A DNA stretch of 64,000 nt from positions 5,538,058-5,602,057 of the forward strand of contig CM053247.1 of assembly GCA_028583405.1 (NCBI GenBank), written 5' to 3'. Below, in pieces: positions 12,801 through 21,050 of the stretch; the first letter of the stretch is position 1, and each line of letters begins with the position of its first letter. Source of the DNA: Pogonophryne albipinna (lineage: Eukaryota; Chordata; Actinopteri; Perciformes; Artedidraconidae). Both the position numbers and the translations under genes were made by a program. The notes under the pieces were generated by a model that had not been told where the DNA came from, searched no databases, and saw nothing but the letters and a program-made list of their open reading frames with translations.

Positions 12801-15800
12801 GTCTTTGTTAAACCCTTAAATTATTTTCCATTTGCTTTGTTCTCAACAAAAGGCATAATACCGACATTAGAAACCAGGTCCTCTTTATCATTTTGCTGTA
12901 GATATTAATCTTGAGTATGAATCCAGCTGTGACTATCTAGTCCCACCCTCATAAAAAGGTGCTGTGATATTGGCTGAATCCTGTCATGTTCCCCCAAACA
13001 GAATCAGCTGCATTGCCAAGAACACACACAAGGCATTTGCTTTGGTATATAACGGTGCATGCATGAACACAGTCAAATAAGTTAAGATCAAAAATGTAAT
13101 TATTATAAAACAAAATATTATAAAAACTCTTAGAAATCAAAAACTGTATCTACAAAAAAAGGAAATACAATAAGGATATTATAGATTAAATATGAAAAAA
13201 GTGTGCAGTATATCTAAATTGGAAGTGGATGAGAACCGGTGACTGAGTAAACCAATTAATGTCGTATAATTAACAAGGATAAACTGATGTTGTTTAGTGG
13301 ATGAGTACTGTTGCACTGTTAAATCATTCGATCATTGGTTTTATTATAAAAACGTCGAGACCAGACTGTTTTCAACCCGTAACTTTACATGGAGGCTGCC
13401 ACATATACACGTTCTCCTGACGAAACCTCAAATCATCTTCGTAATATCTATCAAACTATAGATCCTACATATCGACTGGACATGGATTCTAAAAGTACAA
13501 TATACACTTCTCGCTAGAAATCTAATCAAAAAGCGTTTTAATGGCCAAACTATCCTACAATTTAGCATTTTACAGAGAGGGTTATTTGTGAATAAACGAC
13601 CATCTGTAACGTTTGCATTCAACGGGAGCACTAGAGGCCGAAAACTTTAAAACGTAATTATAGATCGTATTAAGCGCTTGAACAAACGACACATTTGGTC
13701 GTATGAGTTGGAGGACTTGTTGAATGATTCATGGAGCACTCAAAGAAGGACATTTCCAAAAGGATATCAATACAGCTATAATTTCTCTCATACACAAAAA
13801 GGGGAAAGACCCAAAGTTTTAGACCAATATCACTTATAAATTCAGAAATCAAACTTTATGCCAAAGTAACAGCTCGACGATTGGAGAAAGTCCTTCCAAC
13901 ATTAGTTCATTATGACCAAACAGGCTTTATGAAAAAGCGATTCTCATCAGATAATATCAGGAGACTACTGCATGTTATTCATTTTGCAGCAGACATAACA
14001 TCGCCTTGCGCCATATTATCAGTTGATGCTGAAAAAGCTTTTGATAGGCTAGAATGGCCATTTTTGTGGCATACAATGCAAAGAATGGGTTTTGGGGCAA
14101 AATGTATGATTATGTTGAAGATCCTATATAATAATCCAAGTGCTATGGTTCTGACAGGCAATCAGTGGTCACCTAGATTTCCAATTCTACGTGGCACACG
14201 GCAAGGCTGCCCTGTCTCCACGCTTCTGTTTGCAATTTCTCTAGAACCGCTTGCACAGAAAATAAGACTATCCAAAGAAGTAAAACATATAGTTGTAAAA
14301 GACACAGACCACAACATTTCGCTATATGTGGATCATCTACTACTGTACTTGGACGAGGTACCAACTACGCTTCCTAAGCTGTTAAATATCTTTACCCAAT
14401 TTAGTTCAATATCTGGTTACAAGATCAATTTGAATAAATCAAAACCTAAATACAGAATTGCAGATCGTCCAACACTTTAAGTATTTGGGAATTGATACAT
14501 ATGCCTCATTAGACACAATAGTAGCAAAGAACTACAAAAGAATGTATACAACAATTAAAGATGACCTAAAAAAGTGGATTAATATAACAATTTCTTTAGC
14601 AGGACGAACTTCAATCATAAAGATGAATATTCTACCAAGAGTCAATTTCTTAGCTAGTATGTTACCTTTATCTCCACCAGACGGTTTTTTGGACAAACTT
14701 CAGAATTTCAAAAATATATTTGGAAAAACCAATACCCAAGAATCAGATACAAAGTTCTACAATATGACAAAAACAGTGGAGGCCTTAATGTTCCCAATCT
14801 GGAGCTTTATTGTTATTCCTTTACGCTTCGAGCCTTGAAAAACTGGATTGATGAAAGCACCAATGTAGCTTGGATTACAATTGAAAGAAGTATAGTCTAT
14901 CCCCTTAAACTTGGTGATGTCTTATTTTCTGCCATGTCGCCATATGACTGTATGCAAACATTTGGTCCAATTATGGGGCAAGCTGTGAAAGTGTGTAAAC
15001 ATTAGGGGTGTTGAAAATAATCGTTTCTACGATGCATTGCGATGCGGACGTGGACGATTCGGTATCGATGCAGTGACGGAAGATAATCGATTATAGCGTA
15101 GTAACGTTGCTTCCTGATTTTCCGGCCGCGGCTTTACTATAACGTTTTTTTTTCTGTCACTTTAATATCAAATCGGTCGGTGACGCAGACATCAGGGAAC
15201 AGACGTGACAGCGGCACAGCAACACCAAACACGGAGCAGTCTGCTTTATCCACCAACACAAGAACACCAGTCCAGAACCAACAGCAGAAGGACCCGCTCT
15301 GAATCACTCCGTGTCGCTGCGGCTCAGACACACAGGGATTTATGTTTTTCAAAAATAATCGCGTTACAATCATGTCAGGTTTTTGGTGGATTTAATTAAG
15401 TCTTGGATTGCAAAGTATGAATCTCCTCTAGCAATTTTCAGACGATATATACGTATGTAAAGTTTGTGAAGGCAGGAGGAAAAAAGCTTCCGCGATCACC
15501 GTCTCCTCTCCGTTCCTCCAAACCCCACCCCCTCCCTGAAAATAATGAGTGACAGGCTGATAGTGACCCGATAGAAACTTTATTATTCACTTAATCACTG
15601 AGATATAATGAAGCTAACTTAATCTCATACATTCATGGGATTTATGTAACAGTAAGACAGAGAATGTAAGTGTGCACCCACGTGCAGTATTTTTGTTTGT
15701 ATATGCTATTGTAAATACTCCTGTTGTCTGCTGTGTTCAGACTCAAGTCCTGTGTGTGATGCCACATTCAGGACATTCAGTGTCCTGTTTTTAACAGAAG

Positions 15801-18800
15801 ACCGTTGCTAGAAGCTGCAGCTAGACTGCAGAAGCATTAGTTTTTTGTTTTGAGGATGGAACAACTTCACACACAGATATAGGGAGGTTAGACCTAGACA
15901 ATTCATTTATTTTGGTTTATAAATTAATGTCAAGACATTTATGTTATTGATTTCTGAAGCACTTTCTAAATAATAAAAAGAGAGTTCATATGTATTTACT
16001 GCATGTATGCATTGATGAAAAATAAGCCATGTGCAGTAATATAGAAAATTGAGGATGCAACGCATTGGTATGAATCGTGATGCATCGGGATGCATTGGGA
16101 TATCGAATTGAATCGAATCGTTGACAGGATAATCGTAATCGAATCGTGAGACCAGTGAAGATGCACAGCCCTAGTAAACATGTAGAGAAATTGTGCAATT
16201 GGTCTGTATAGTAACATACCAATTCTTCATAACCTGTTACTACGTATTGGAAGAAAAAGCAATCCAAAATGCTGTCAATTAAGGATGATGCATGGGAAAG
16301 GGATTCCTTTATTGTTTTTCTTTTTGTATTATTGTCTATATCATTTTTATCTGTGTATATAAGTCCCTCTGTGAGGGCAAAAAAAAAAAAAAGTTGGAAC
16401 TTTTAAATAAATGAATGTCTTGGGGAGGCTTGGAGCTGCGAGCGGCAGAGAGAATAATTGTTTTAATCTAAATGTTGCATGACTCATTTAAAACATTATA
16501 CATATATGCATGATTTGAATATTTGCCTTTAAAGAAAATATGGGCTTTTGTAACTGACACACTTGATAAATCACTGATTGAAATTAATTATAAAATGACG
16601 TATCATTTAATCATGGAAACCAGTAATAATAAAAAAGCAATACGAATAACTAAGGGGAAAAATACCGTAAACAGGTTGCATCAATAAAACATATGACAGC
16701 ACAGTACTTACATGCATGTCATGATATTAAAATCTGCCTTTTTATTTCATTTAGCTTCTATTTCCGTTTGTTACAGTGAATCCATGGTGATTAAGCTGTT
16801 TGTGTGGAACAAGGTTCACTTGTCTGCTGGTTCCTGCCAGTAGGGGTGTTATGTGTTTGTGCCCTGATCAGGCGCTCCTAGTGTGATGTGTCATGTCTAG
16901 CTGTAGTTTCCTGTTATGGTTTTGTAGTCCTTATTGTTTCCCCTCCAGGTGTACCCATTTGTAATTAACCCAGGTGTGTCTTGTCTCGTCATTACCTCAT
17001 GTATAAGTATTCTGCCTTCCCCTTTGTCTGCTGCTGATCCTGTCTGTGCAGTATGTGTTCTTGTCTGTCATTACTTTATAGTTCCTGTGTTCAACCATGG
17101 TGGTAATTATTAATTAAATTATTTCTTTTGATTACTTCGGCTACCGTCTCCTTTATTATGTTGCCTTGACTCGACATTGAGCCTGCTAACAGTCAATGGT
17201 AACGTAATATGGGGGCTCGTGCCAAACTGATTTGAGCAGGAATTTGGTGGTGGCCGCTGAGCTTAGTCCACACTTTGAATTATGGTTGACAGTGTCGTGT
17301 GTGTGGCCCATGTTTTATACCCTCTTGGTAAATAATTCTCCAATAAGGAGCGTTTTCATCCAGCTAGGGCAGCTGGACCATTTTCTATGGTTCCTTCCTT
17401 CGCCTGGTAGACATACCGTCTATGCCCGTCGGGGTAGTAGGAAGATCCTGTCAGGCTCCTCCTAGGCCGGCGTATGTCAGCTAGTTAGTTATATAGGGGG
17501 TCTGATAGTGAGGGATGGAAATGTTTAAGGGATGGGTTTTAGTTTTTTTTTTTGAACACACGACAGTTGTTAATCTCTTGCGAATAATTTTGAGTGTGGA
17601 TGCTTCAGAAGGTCATACCGGTGCTCTTCTCTATTTAGTGTGTAGGGGAGCGGTGGCCAGAGTTATTAAGAACAGACTGTACAGACGTGTAGGGTGAAGC
17701 CGGTTTTGTTTTTTTTGTGTATATGTTAATTGGTTGGTCGTATATGCTGGTGGAAGTGGGGTTGGTTCTTTAGTTTCTTCCTCCCCGGTGCGACGGTACT
17801 AGGGCAGGTATGCCTGGGAAGGTAGGTGATTTTGTGGCTAGGCCAACGGTCGACTTGTTGGGCTTGTGCACTAAGGAGAAATTATCGGGGATAGCAGAGC
17901 ATTACGGTGTCAGGCTTGCCCCGAGCATGAAAAAGCAGCAGCAGCGGTTAGCGCTGGTGGAGGCTTTGACCGCCAAGGAGGTTATGGAGTGCTGTGGGCA
18001 AACCTGAGGAGGAGGTAGTCACATGTGACCCGGTTTCGGAGAACCAGGTTTTGCTGAGGAAGATGGAACTAGAGTTTAAATTCGAGCAGCTGAGACATGC
18101 AGAGCGGTTATGCGCTCGGGAAGCGGAGGAGGCAGAACGTAGGCGCGTGCATGAGCTTGAGCTTGGAAGGCTTGGGGTAGAGGCGCGGGCAGTGCATCTT
18201 GAAGCTAGGTTCGATGCTACCAGGCACCTACGTCTGGTCCCGCAATTTTCAGAGAAGGATGTTGACAAATATTTTTCTATGTTCGAAAATATAGCCACAA
18301 CTCTGAAATGGCCTAATGACCAGTGGACATTACTCCTCCAGACCGCACTCACCGGGAAAGAGCAACACGTTTACGCGTCACTTTGCCCAAACACCCAGGA
18401 TTACGCCGTGGTGAAGGCTGCTATCCTTAGGGCTTACGAGCTTGTGCCGGAGGCGTATAGGCAGAGTTTTCGCGCTCTTAGAAAGAACAATGTGCAGACC
18501 TACATGGAGTTTGCTTACGAGAAGGAGCTGTTGTTTGATCGTTGGTGCGCGTCGGAGAAAGTGGACACTTTGGTTAGGATGCGGGAACTCGTGCTTCTTG
18601 AGGAGTGTAAGTTCTATTGTTTGCCCGATAATGTGGCGATGTACATTAATGAACATAAGGTGACTGAGTGTTCGGTGGCTGCGAGCCTTGCGGATGAGTT
18701 CGTGTTGATGCACAAAGTGCTCTTTGACAGACCTAATTATCCCGTGCGCAGTGTGAAGAGTAGACCGAGGTGGGGCTTGGGTGACGGGCCTGTGGCCTCT

Positions 18801-20761
18801 GGCGGTGGCAGTGTGGGCGAGGTTGCTGAGGGGGGAATGAGGGGAGAAATGCGTGAGTGTTTCCACTGTGGTAAAAAAGGCCACATAAAGGAGAAAGACA
18901 GAGAAAAGAAGAAGGAAAAGAGCAAAGAGTACAACAATCACAAACTGCCACCTGTACATGACATTGCAAGAGAAAACGGAGAAGTGATTTCCCCAGAGAA
19001 AGAATCTAACGAGAAGCCCAAAGCTGTTTCTGATGAAGAACTCCTCCTGAAAAAACTCAAGAAGAAGAAGAAAAAGAAGCACAAAGATGGCGAGCAGGTG
19101 AAGGAGAGACACAGCAGACCCAAGATGTACCATCGCTCCAGCCAGACGGTGTGTTCAGGAGGGTCTCTGTCTCCGCCTGAGTTCCTCGGTCGGATCAATG
19201 GAAACGGCAGCAGCAGTCTACTCCACAACACCACAGCACCACATCCACACCCGGATCCCGCTACCTCTGCCTCCATTTCCTCCATGGTCAGGGACCGTGC
19301 TAGCTGCCATACAAAGACCGAGAACGGAGACGTGAAAATGCTACAGAGATCACAATGCAAAGGAGAAAGTAGGGGATTTGGACTACCTGATCGAGACACC
19401 GGATCGTGGGCGGAAGACTCGCTTGTGTCATGTTAATATGATTAAGCCATATTATGTGAGGGAGCCTCTGGTGAATCCTATTGACAGTATTATTGTTTCT
19501 TGTTTCCCTCTTCTGTTTATGTTCATTCCCCCATTTCGCCTTGGGGTTATGGACATAAAGTTGGGTGTGGGGGTGTTATGTGTTTGTGCCCTGATCAGGC
19601 GCTCCTAGTGTGATGTGTCATGTCTAGCTGTAGTTTCCTGTTATGGTTTTGTTGTCCTTATCGTTTCCCCTCCAGGTGTACCCATTTGTAATTAACCCAG
19701 GTGTGTCTTGTCTCGTCATTACCTCATGTATAAGTATTCTGCCTTCCCCTTTGTCTGCTGCTGATCCTGTCTGTGCAGTATGTGTTCTTGTCTGTCATTA
19801 CTTTATATTTCCTGTGTTCAACCATGGTGGTAATTATTAATTAAATTCTTTCTTTTGATTACTTCGGCTACCGTCTCCTTTATTATGTTGCCTTGACTCG
19901 ACATTGAGCCTGCTAACAGTCAATGGTAACGTAATAAGGGGTCTGTGGAGACAGACACAGCATCAGGCTGTAAATTATTGAGTACTGTTTGCTGTAGAGC
20001 TGCACACACACACACAGTCCTCTGTATCCTCCATCTCATTGAGAAAATGAAAGAGGCCTGTTTAATGGCTGCTGCTGAAAGACATTGGATCTGCCCTCAG
20101 GTTTCACATATCCAACCCAGCAGACTTTGACACACTCATTAATAAGTCATCATTCATAATCTGACGCTTCAATGGTGTTCAAATATATCTGTGATGAACT
20201 CCTTCCACTGTGCTTCCAGGTGACGTTCAGAGGCAAACCGTTGTCTTATTATGTGTTCAACATGGAGGCTGAAGGACACTGCTCCGGATGTTCAACAATG
20301 CAGCGCTGCTTCTTCCGGGGAGGTGCTGACCCCAGGTCTTTTGTTCCTGTCTGCTGCCTAACCCTAACAGCCTCACTTCCACATACATCCACCTGTCACA
20401 TTTCATTCACAGCCACTCCTATAAGTAAAGAGGGCAGGCAGCCGCTGAAGCGTAGCTTTTTCTATGTCAATAATGAATCAGCCGCCTCATACATCTCCCA
20501 CCTGGAGTTTCACTCAGCACTGTGTTAACCAGCCTCATTAAAAAGAATTGTACATTTATTTTAAAAGGGGACTTGATATGTAAAGCATGGTTTTAAATGT
20601 CCTTTTCTGTTTCTGCAGAGGACCTGAGAAAGATGTTAATGAACATCAAGATCGTCCATCTGGTGGGGGATGAGGAATGGCTGCCAAGTGCTCAAAGTAA
20701 CTTTTACTGGAGGAAGCTCTTGGCAAAAGACCATGATGACTGGGGGGAATTATCAGAATGA
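1944..20761 (+). CDS. ankrd31: Ankyrin repeat domain-containing protein 31 (3' part, 12 exons)
   Basis: In mammals ANKRD31 is a germ-cell chromosome-axis protein that binds REC114 and controls where and when meiotic double-strand breaks form. Exons readable here are 1944-2016, 3619-3890, 5399-5560, 5640-5782, 6294-6465, 8105-8256, 8475-8571, 8739-8835, 9098-9428, 10847-10987, 20220-20322 and 20619-20761. Each junction has AG/GT signals and the phases join without a stop. Encoded in order: an acidic linker, three ankyrin repeats, a low-complexity linker, a predicted coiled coil, a RAMA domain split over three exons, and a short tail rich in Trp and acidic residues. Exon 1944 starts in mid-protein, so the 5' end lies upstream of the window. 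ANK plus RAMA plus adjacency to gcnt4 in the same orientation, as in human 5q13.3, supports the name. Exon edges are read by eye, not from transcripts. Confidence 0.85.
2372..2922. mobile_element. TTAA-flanked MITE (551 bp) with 13-bp perfect inverted ends
   Basis: Ends AGAGCCTGTGACA ... TGTCACAGGCTCT are perfect inverted repeats, flanked on both sides by TTAA (2368-2371 and 2923-2926). TTAA duplication is the target choice of piggyBac and Kolobok-type transposons. There is no transposase coding, so it is non-autonomous. It lies in an ankrd31 intron. Confidence 0.85.
3965..4845. repeat. Intronic interspersed repeat with a 31-bp minisatellite
   Basis: From 3965 to about 4160 the sequence resembles a truncated retroelement 3' region (imperfect). 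From about 4180 (ctgttaagaactcagg) to 4843 (agaatcgtgacag) the ends form a loose inverted match, CTGTYAMGA. Inside, 4404-4535 holds about four tandem copies of a 31-bp unit containing acaaggagcatagacctgac. The exact element class is not recognised. Open frames across the minisatellite are not genes. Confidence 0.55.
4404..4535. repeat. 31-bp tandem repeat, about 4 copies
   Basis: Successive units read ...agcatagacctgaccatg followed by acaagaaacaagg, with only small changes in the first unit (ggcaaaagacaagg). Confidence 0.85.
5399..6465 (+). CDS. ankrd31: ankrd31: ankyrin-repeat exons (5399-5560, 5640-5782, 6294-6465)
   Basis: Three consecutive ankyrin repeats read across the exon joins: GETILHKACKRRDLALVRAL, then GWTALHEAAVVGDKAVAEEL with KAGADVNARSHDG, then VNPLHDAVCGGHYQ joined to VVTLLLQHGSNSSD. 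The TxLHxA and GADVN signatures are plain. Phases: 5560 ends one base into a Gly codon completed by exon 5640; 5782 ends on a codon and 6294 opens with GTAGTG. The acceptor before 5399 is a tandem NAGNAG (5393-5398), so exon start 5396 or 5399 would add or drop one Ala. The acceptor at 6291-6293 follows a (TG)n run (6270-6290) rather than a normal pyrimidine tract. Confidence 0.88.
6631..7599 (+). mobile_element. hAT element with BED zinc-finger remnant (969 bp)
   Basis: The ends TAGGCCTGTCGTGA and ...TGTGACGGGCTTA are imperfect inverted repeats. They are flanked by a perfect 8-bp duplication tttgtgga (6623-6630 and 7600-7607), which fixes the element as hAT. Around 7010-7175 it reads VWEYFGFKPNQRDEP and then VCRICLKKVATKA...LKLHLKH, a BED-type zinc finger (C-x2-C...H), interrupted by a small insertion before the VCRIC block. 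No DDE catalytic part is present, so it is non-autonomous. A GC-rich inverted repeat of the CTGCCGGCCACTCTACCGGC type lies at 6758-6866. It sits in the intron after the ankyrin exons. Confidence 0.85.
7608..8104. other. Intron, no recognised feature
   Basis: AT-rich sequence between the BED-containing hAT element and the next ankrd31 exon. A short inverted pair around 7731-7760 (tagtgtcagtaat / actgacactaat) is the only local structure seen. Confidence 0.5.
8105..9428 (+). CDS. ankrd31: ankrd31: linker, coiled coil and RAMA start (8105-8256, 8475-8571, 8739-8835, 9098-9428)
   Basis: Exon 8105 follows tttcag and encodes a Ser/Asp-rich linker. Exons 8739-8835 and 9098-9428 together give a Leu/Gln-rich stretch (ALIQFQDGLNEVLNQQQLEK, then LEQKLRMLVELLQKQ) that should form a coiled coil. 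Phase decides the last acceptor: the preceding exon ends two bases into a codon, so the exon must open at 9098 (after gtcagag), not at 9096. It ends QLSDLIQRGVIPSGSAIELV, the first strand region of a RAMA domain, in phase 0 before gttagg. Confidence 0.8.
9497..10115. mobile_element. Teleost ACTTGTAC-rich MITE, with internal insertion
   Basis: The left part reads ...actcaagtactgtacaag and the right end ...gagtactcctcccacctctg, matching the ends of copies at 33452-33987 and 34262-34697. The middle (9895-10035), rich in AGC triplets, is absent from those copies and may be a secondary insertion. Non-coding. Confidence 0.65.
10240..10353 (-). mobile_element. tRNA-derived SINE head
   Basis: On the minus strand the sequence starts GGGGCAGTAGCTTAGTCTGT, like a tRNA A box, and about 60 bp later reads GCCCGTTCAAGTC, like a B box. 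This pair is the internal pol III promoter of a tRNA-derived SINE. It is not a functional tRNA gene: no acceptor stem can be closed. It lies in the intron before the central RAMA exon. Confidence 0.65.
10460..10832 (+). repeat. Retroelement 3'-end repeat
   Basis: The 3' end ...tccgttgcgggacagataaa followed by ggatttctgattctg resembles the tail shared by many fish SINE/LINE elements. Upstream, 10480-10620 has no recognisable coding. It abuts the acceptor of the 10847 exon. Confidence 0.45.
10847..10987 (+). CDS. ankrd31: ankrd31: central RAMA-domain exon
   Basis: A 141-bp phase 0/0 exon between ctctgcag and gttaga. It encodes GHWHLALLLDDGSIKDSKGK followed by LTPERWLEFIRSNNIPV and a closing WDQ. 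The LLxDGxIKDxxGK...P..W motif is the core of the RAMA (restriction and adenine-methylase-associated) fold found in ANKRD31 and MPND. The next coding exon is 9.2 kb away; the intron is filled with transposons. Confidence 0.88.
11082..11428 (+). mobile_element. hAT-type short element (copy 2, 347 bp)
   Basis: Begins CAGTGTTTCTCAAACTTTTT, ends ...CTTTGAGAAGCACTG, and is flanked by a perfect 8-bp duplication ttttagac (11074-11081 and 11429-11436). It is the inverted counterpart of 79-425 with the same length and internal sequence. No transposase. Confidence 0.9.
11608..12200. repeat. AT-rich interspersed repeat of the GTTACTTGTATTCC type
   Basis: Left end ...gggttagaagggttacttgt and right end ...tgtaatccgttactactcaa carry similar GTTACT/GTAAT-rich blocks in opposite orientation, as in a fish DNA-element MITE. 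A related right-end fragment occurs near 39950-40110. Class not assigned. Confidence 0.5.
12310..12790. repeat. Possible DNA-element fragment
   Basis: Weak inverted ends (cacaggggtagacatt and ...aatcccaccctgc) and a GC-rich 3' part with repeated gccatgg/ggccgt motifs suggest a non-autonomous transposon. No target duplication was found, so this is tentative. Confidence 0.35.
13640..14994 (+). pseudogene. L1/Tx1-type LINE ORF2 fragment (reverse transcriptase), decayed
   Basis: The RT reads in pieces: IISLIHKKGKDPK (near 13780), then LEKVLPTLVHYDQTGFMKKR, CAILSVDAEKAFDRLEWPFL, the RGTRQGCPVSTLLFAISLEP motif and, after a frame change near 14460, FKYLGIDTYASL with the thumb region. The catalytic motif normally YADD reads SLYVDHLLLY, so the second catalytic Asp is lost. 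Stops and frameshifts make it dead. The LINE is split by a hAT element (15003-16173) and resumes at 16182 with its 3' end. It lies in the 9.2 kb ankrd31 intron in the same orientation as the gene. Confidence 0.85.
15003..16173. mobile_element. hAT-type element nested in the L1 (1171 bp)
   Basis: The ends TAGGGGTGTTGAAA and ...GATGCACAGCCCTA form short inverted repeats (TAGGG.TGT), flanked by a perfect 8-bp duplication gtaaacat (14995-15002 and 16174-16181). Subterminal tracts rich in atcg/aatcgaatcg are typical of a fish hAT family. Short open frames inside show no transposase motif, so it is non-autonomous. Confidence 0.88.
16182..16420 (+). mobile_element. L1/Tx1 LINE 3' end
   Basis: Continues the LINE after the nested hAT: the C-terminal coding remnant and 3' UTR, ending in an A-run (16380-16393) shortly before an aataaa-like stretch. 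The join across the hAT leaves one copy of gtaaacat. Confidence 0.65.
16421..16846. other. Intron, no recognised feature
   Basis: AT-rich intron between the L1 tail and the LTR element; nothing recognised on either strand. Confidence 0.45.
16847..17209 (+). repeat. 5' LTR of the gypsy element
   Basis: A 363-bp direct repeat of 19574-19936. Differences seen by eye include gtagtcc/gttgtcc, tattg/tatcg, tatagtt/tatattt and ttatttc/ttctttc, about 99% identity, which implies a fairly recent insertion. Confidence 0.9.
17210..17227 (+). promoter_or_regulatory. Primer-binding site, tRNA-Pro type
   Basis: TGGGGGCTCGT directly follows the LTR, as in elements primed by tRNA-Pro; the downstream bases then diverge. 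It starts minus-strand DNA synthesis in the family. Inferred from position and the 11-base match. Confidence 0.7.
17810..19436 (+). CDS. Gag polyprotein fused to a captured lysine-rich segment
   Basis: An N-terminal part (17810-18007, GDFVARPTVDLLGLCTKEKL) reads in one frame; the rest, 480 codons from 17994, reads in another, so gag has one frameshift near 18000. The second frame has a charged coiled-coil (residues 20-75), a capsid/SCAN-like block (LRLVPQFSEKDVDKYFSMFE ... AYELVPEAYRQSFR ... LADEFVLMHKVLF) and a zinc knuckle C289-C292-H297. The fourth ligand, expected at residue 302, is Asp: the retroviral part stops at about residue 299. The frame then continues for about 158 residues of foreign sequence to about 457, and ends with out-of-frame pol. 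The SCAN domain of vertebrate transcription factors derives from this kind of Gag, which explains the likeness. Confidence 0.8.
18891..19366 (+). other. Captured, apparently cellular coding segment inside the LTR element
   Basis: A continuous open frame fused to Gag. It starts EKDREKKKEKSKEYNNHKLP, has an acidic EISPEKE-like stretch and SDEELLLKKLKKKKKKKHKD, then RPKMYHRSSQTVCSGGS, and a Ser/His/Pro-rich tail. Nothing in it resembles protease, RT, RNase H or integrase, and it stands where pol should be. The low-complexity Lys-rich character suggests a nuclear or RNA/chromatin protein. No splice signals interrupt it, so it is either one host exon or spliced cDNA. I do not recognise the donor gene. 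Both edges are sharp: the broken zinc knuckle on the left, and the integrase C-terminus (in another frame) on the right. Confidence 0.7.
19574..19936 (+). repeat. 3' LTR of the gypsy element
   Basis: Near-identical direct repeat of 16847-17209, preceded by the G-rich tract tgggtgtgggggtg. Confidence 0.9.
20220..20761 (+). CDS. ankrd31: ankrd31: last two exons, RAMA end and C-terminal tail (20220-20322, 20619-20761)
   Basis: Exon 20220 follows tgcttccag and starts VTFRGKPLSYYVFNM, the closing strand of the RAMA domain, in phase 0 with the previous exon. Only donor 20323 (gtgctg) keeps the frame; the downstream donor at 20336 would put the last exon in a frame with an early stop. The last exon reads DLRKMLMNIKIVHLVGDEEW and ends in a short tail with SNFYW, DDW and ELSE before tga at 20759-20761. 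The extreme C-terminus of mouse ANKRD31 binds REC114, so this Trp-containing tail is the likely counterpart (inference). Confidence 0.78.
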
Positions 20762-20897
20762 TATATAAAATAAATAAACATTAAATGATCCAGTATCCAC
20801 CAGTATTGTTTGTTATGGTGCTCATGCTTGGTGCTCATCCTTAAAATAAAGCGTAACTTTTGAGGGGGTCTTGACTTTATTTGCCAGACACACGGCA

Positions 20898-21050
20898 CAG
20901 AACACACATACAGAGGTGAACACAGAACACACATGCCGAGGTGAACACAGAACACACATGCCGAGGTGAACACAGAACACACATGCAGAGGTGAACACAG
21001 AACACACATGCCGAGGTGAACACAGAACACACATGCCGAGGTGAACACAA
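20898..21050. repeat. 25-bp minisatellite, about 6 copies
   Basis: Unit gaggtgaacacagaacacac + atgcc, nearly perfect, just downstream of the ankrd31 stop. A second short duplication (ctgttctcctctctgtcttc) lies at about 21102-21150. Because 25 is not a multiple of three, all reading frames drift through the same peptide fragments; the open frames here are not genes. Confidence 0.88.

Larger units (their letters stand above)
16847..19936 (+). mobile_element. Ty3/gypsy (Gmr1/SCAN-like Gag) LTR element carrying a captured coding segment
   Basis: Two 363-bp LTRs (16847-17209 and 19574-19936) start TGTTATGTG and differ at about four positions. The element is flanked by a perfect 5-bp duplication agggg (16842-16846 and 19937-19941). 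TGGGGGCTCGT right after the 5' LTR matches a tRNA-Pro primer-binding site, and a G-rich polypurine tract precedes the 3' LTR. The internal region holds gag, then about 475 bp that is not retroviral in character, then only the last integrase residues (LIETPDR.RKTRLCHVNM..PYYVRE, 19375-19470). Protease, RT, RNase H and nearly all of integrase are missing. Mobility would need proteins from a relative. It sits in the ankrd31 intron between two RAMA exons, in the sense direction. Confidence 0.88.

Noticed and set aside
17994..18720. Host SCAN-domain gene
   Set aside because: The SCAN-like region is within gag of an LTR element, between LTRs and beside a zinc knuckle.
20323..20335. Downstream donor at 20336 for the penultimate ankrd31 exon
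   Set aside because: It would place the last exon in a frame that stops early; donor 20323 keeps the conserved tail open.
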